Assembly: GCA_902495265.1 (NCBI GenBank)
Contig: CABUWR010000006.1
Coordinates: forward strand, 1 to 15,443
Length of the DNA stretch: 15,443 nt
DNA from: an uncultured Collinsella sp.
GTDB taxonomy: Bacteria > Actinomycetota > Coriobacteriia > Coriobacteriales > Coriobacteriaceae
Reading direction: 5' to 3'
A program made the position numbers and the translations under genes. Below, piece by piece: positions 13,969 through 15,443 of this stretch (position 1 is its first letter; every line of letters starts with the position of its first letter). The notes beneath the pieces are model-generated. The model was not told the origin of the DNA. It ran no database searches and saw nothing but the letters and a program-made list of their open reading frames with translations.

Positions 13969-14976
13969 ATGCTGTTCGATGTTTGGGGTAGCGATACCCT
14001 TATCCACTGGGCCGGCTGGGCCATGGTCTTTATTGGCCTGATCGTGCTCAACGAGGTCGGCCGCCGCACCAAGCTGGGCGCGGCAATCATCTTTGGCGTG
14101 GCTCCGCTGGCCATGACCATCTACTGCGTCGCCATCGCCATCGGCGTCTCACAGGGCGCCGAGTGGGCGCTCACCAACCCCACCCATGTGTACCAGAACA
14201 GCTGGTTCCACTACGCCAAGGTGTACGCGGCGCTGGCCGGTTGCTGGGGCTTCATTGCCATTAAGTACCAGTGGGGCAAGATCGGCAAGGCGCATTGGTT
14301 CCGCGCGTGGCCGTTTGTGATCGTCGCCATCAACATCATGATCGCCGTCGTGTCCGACTTCGAGAGCGCCTATCACTTCTTTGTCCTGGGCGAGTCCACC
14401 TGGGTCACCTCCGAGGGTGCCACGCAGCTTGCCGGCTGGAACAACGTGTTCAACGGCATCGCGGGCATCATCAACATCTTCTGCATGACCGGTTGGTGGA
14501 GCGTCTACGCCTCCGAGGATCAGACCGACATGCTGTGGCCCGACATGACCTGGGTCTACATCATCGCCTACGATATCTGGAACTTCTGCTACACCTACAA
14601 CTGCCTGCCCACCCACTCCTGGTTCTGCGGCTTTGCGCTGCTGCTGGCGCCCACCGTCGCCGCCTTTATCTGGAACAAGGGCGGCTGGATCCAGAACCGC
14701 GCCTTTACGCTGGCCATTTGGTGCATGTTTGCTCAGGTGTTCCCGTACTTCCAAGAGGAGTCCATCTTTGTGACCCACTCCACGCTCGACCCCGGCGCCG
14801 CTACCGCGGTCTCGGTCGCCGCGCTGGTCGCCAACGTCGCCGCGATCATCTACATCGCCTACCGTGCCAAGAAGCTCGGCCGCAACCCCTACAAGCAGGA
14901 TGTCTTTGAGGGCACCAGCGATTGGGAGAAGGCCACTGCCCGCCGCGCCAAGGTTGATTACGCGCACGCCGAGTAA
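13969..14976 (+). CDS. Trp-rich polytopic membrane protein (resembles DUF5692 family)
   Basis: This 335-residue protein has about eight or nine hydrophobic helices (for example ~10-29, 36-58, 78-96, 112-130, 155-178, 192-210, 215-235, 244-262, 280-300) and a short charged C-terminal tail (~305-335). It is unusually rich in Trp, Tyr and Phe, and acidic residues lie close to helices (VVSDFESAYHFF, YDIWNFCYTY, FQEES). From memory it resembles the DUF5692 family of uncharacterised membrane proteins; I cannot confirm this without a search. No transport or enzymatic motif is recognised. AAAGGAG lies six bases before the ATG. It follows the TetR gene on the same strand and ends at a strong terminator, so it is likely the last gene of the tetR transcript. 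A role in moving or sensing the regulator's ligand is plausible but unproven. Confidence 0.8.
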   Translation: MLFDVWGSDTLIHWAGWAMVFIGLIVLNEVGRRTKLGAAIIFGVAPLAMTIYCVAIAIGVSQGAEWALTNPTHVYQNSWFHYAKVYAALAGCWGFIAIKYQWGKIGKAHWFRAWPFVIVAINIMIAVVSDFESAYHFFVLGESTWVTSEGATQLAGWNNVFNGIAGIINIFCMTGWWSVYASEDQTDMLWPDMTWVYIIAYDIWNFCYTYNCLPTHSWFCGFALLLAPTVAAFIWNKGGWIQNRAFTLAIWCMFAQVFPYFQEESIFVTHSTLDPGAATAVSVAALVANVAAIIYIAYRAKKLGRNPYKQDVFEGTSDWEKATARRAKVDYAHAE

Positions 14977-15045
14977 CGCGCTGGTCGCTGTTGGCACTTG
15001 GGCATAGGCCCGCCCGCCAGGCTTTTCAATCCAATGTCTCGCAGA

Positions 15046-15086
15046 GCCCCCGGAAAGCGTTTCGCTCGCTTTCCGGGGGCTTTTTT
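15046..15086 (+). terminator. Strong intrinsic terminator after the membrane protein gene
   Basis: A perfect 14-bp stem (GCCCCCGGAAAGCG, 15046-15059, with 15067-15080) and a 7-nt loop are followed by six Ts. It lies 70 bp after the stop codon and ends the tetR-membrane protein unit. Confidence 0.95.
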
Positions 15087-15126
15087 CATCCCGCTTGCAT
15101 TCAAAAACACGCGCATATATAAAATC

Positions 15127-15157
15127 GGATTTCAAATCCTGCGGCGGCCCTATAGGG
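15127..15157. promoter_or_regulatory. Two short palindromes upstream of the last gene
   Basis: GGATTTCAAATCC (15127-15139) and CCCTATAGGG (15148-15157) lie side by side, about 50-80 bases before the start codon at 15206. They could be operator sites. No convincing -35/-10 pair was found with them; TACAGT at about 15171-15176 is a possible -10 box. Confidence 0.3.
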
Positions 15158-15205
15158 TCCCGTTTTTGGGTACAGTGTTGTCCCGATATTGAGCTTGGGG
15201 GATAT

Positions 15206-15443
15206 ATGAAAGATGAGACGATGGGCCAAGAGGATGCGGCCCAAGATGCAGAAGCGTGTGCCGAGGCCCTGGAGAGCCTAGACCAGATCGCGCTGGCCGA
15301 GATTGCGTTTGACGATTCGAACGTTGATGTGCAGGATGAGCCGGAAATCGAGGTGCAGCCCGATGATCGGGATGCAAAAGACGATGGCGCCGCGCCCACC
15401 GAAGACGAGGCGGGGCACGAGGAATCCGAATGCGAGGCCGACG
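15206..15443 (+). CDS. Start of an unrecognised, very acidic protein (cut by window end)
   Basis: An ATG with GGGGG about five to six bases upstream opens a frame that stays open for 79 codons to the window edge. The product starts MKDETMGQEDAAQDAEACAE and is dominated by Asp, Glu and Ala, with almost no hydrophobic stretch apart from LDQIALAEIAF. This looks like a disordered acidic N-terminal region, perhaps ahead of a folded domain outside the window. It follows a strong terminator, so it should have its own promoter. No family is recognised. Confidence 0.6.
   Translation, partial: MKDETMGQEDAAQDAEACAEALESLDQIALAEIAFDDSNVDVQDEPEIEVQPDDRDAKDDGAAPTEDEAGHEESECEAD

Noticed and set aside
14149..15399. 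416-codon open frame on the minus strand opposite the membrane protein and terminator
   Set aside because: It crosses a strong terminator and the opposite strand of a well-formed membrane protein; its Gly/Asp/His-rich product has no motif.

Overview
The window looks like a chromosomal segment from a high-GC actinobacterium of the class Coriobacteriia, most likely Collinsella or a close relative. This is inferred from gene content, not from a search. It combines an actinobacterial cell-wall/Ser-Thr kinase cluster, a mannose-type PTS with its DUF956 partner, Coriobacteriia-style multi-cluster flavoproteins and a membrane protein resembling DUF5692. Genes are dense, mostly with good Shine-Dalgarno sequences.

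Layout. (1) 1-5183, plus strand: the acidic tail of an upstream gene (probably a PP2C phosphatase, by analogy with the pstP-rodA-pbpA-pknB order), a single-chain SEDS glycosyltransferase/class B PBP fusion, and a PASTA-domain kinase, closed by a strong hairpin at 5237-5269. Together these polymerise, crosslink and regulate peptidoglycan. (2) 5290-6131, a non-coding-rich stretch: a candidate small RNA with its own promoter and terminator, a convergent 49-residue TM/basic-tail mini-protein, a 128-bp tandem duplication built from tRNA 3' ends, an intact tRNA-Arg(CCU), and a palindromic dispersed repeat. (3) 6129-9411, minus strand: manX-manY-manZ (EIIAB, EIIC, EIID), then a hairpin and the DUF956 gene manO; this is a sugar uptake/phosphorylation operon. 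(4) 9412-9816: a 405-bp regulatory gap with the man promoter and a compound copy of the repeat. (5) 9817-13053, minus strand: a 925-residue iron-sulfur/FAD/NAD(P) oxidoreductase followed 30 bp later by hypA. (6) 13147-14976: a divergent control region with two perfect 15-bp palindromes, a TetR-type regulator, and a Trp-rich polytopic membrane protein ending in a strong terminator. (7) 15206-end: the start of a very acidic unrecognised protein.

The two most interesting places are the sRNA/mini-protein convergent pair at 5349-5589, arranged like a type I toxin-antitoxin locus, and the TetR-controlled redox module (operators, multi-domain flavoprotein, HypA, membrane protein) at 9817-14976.
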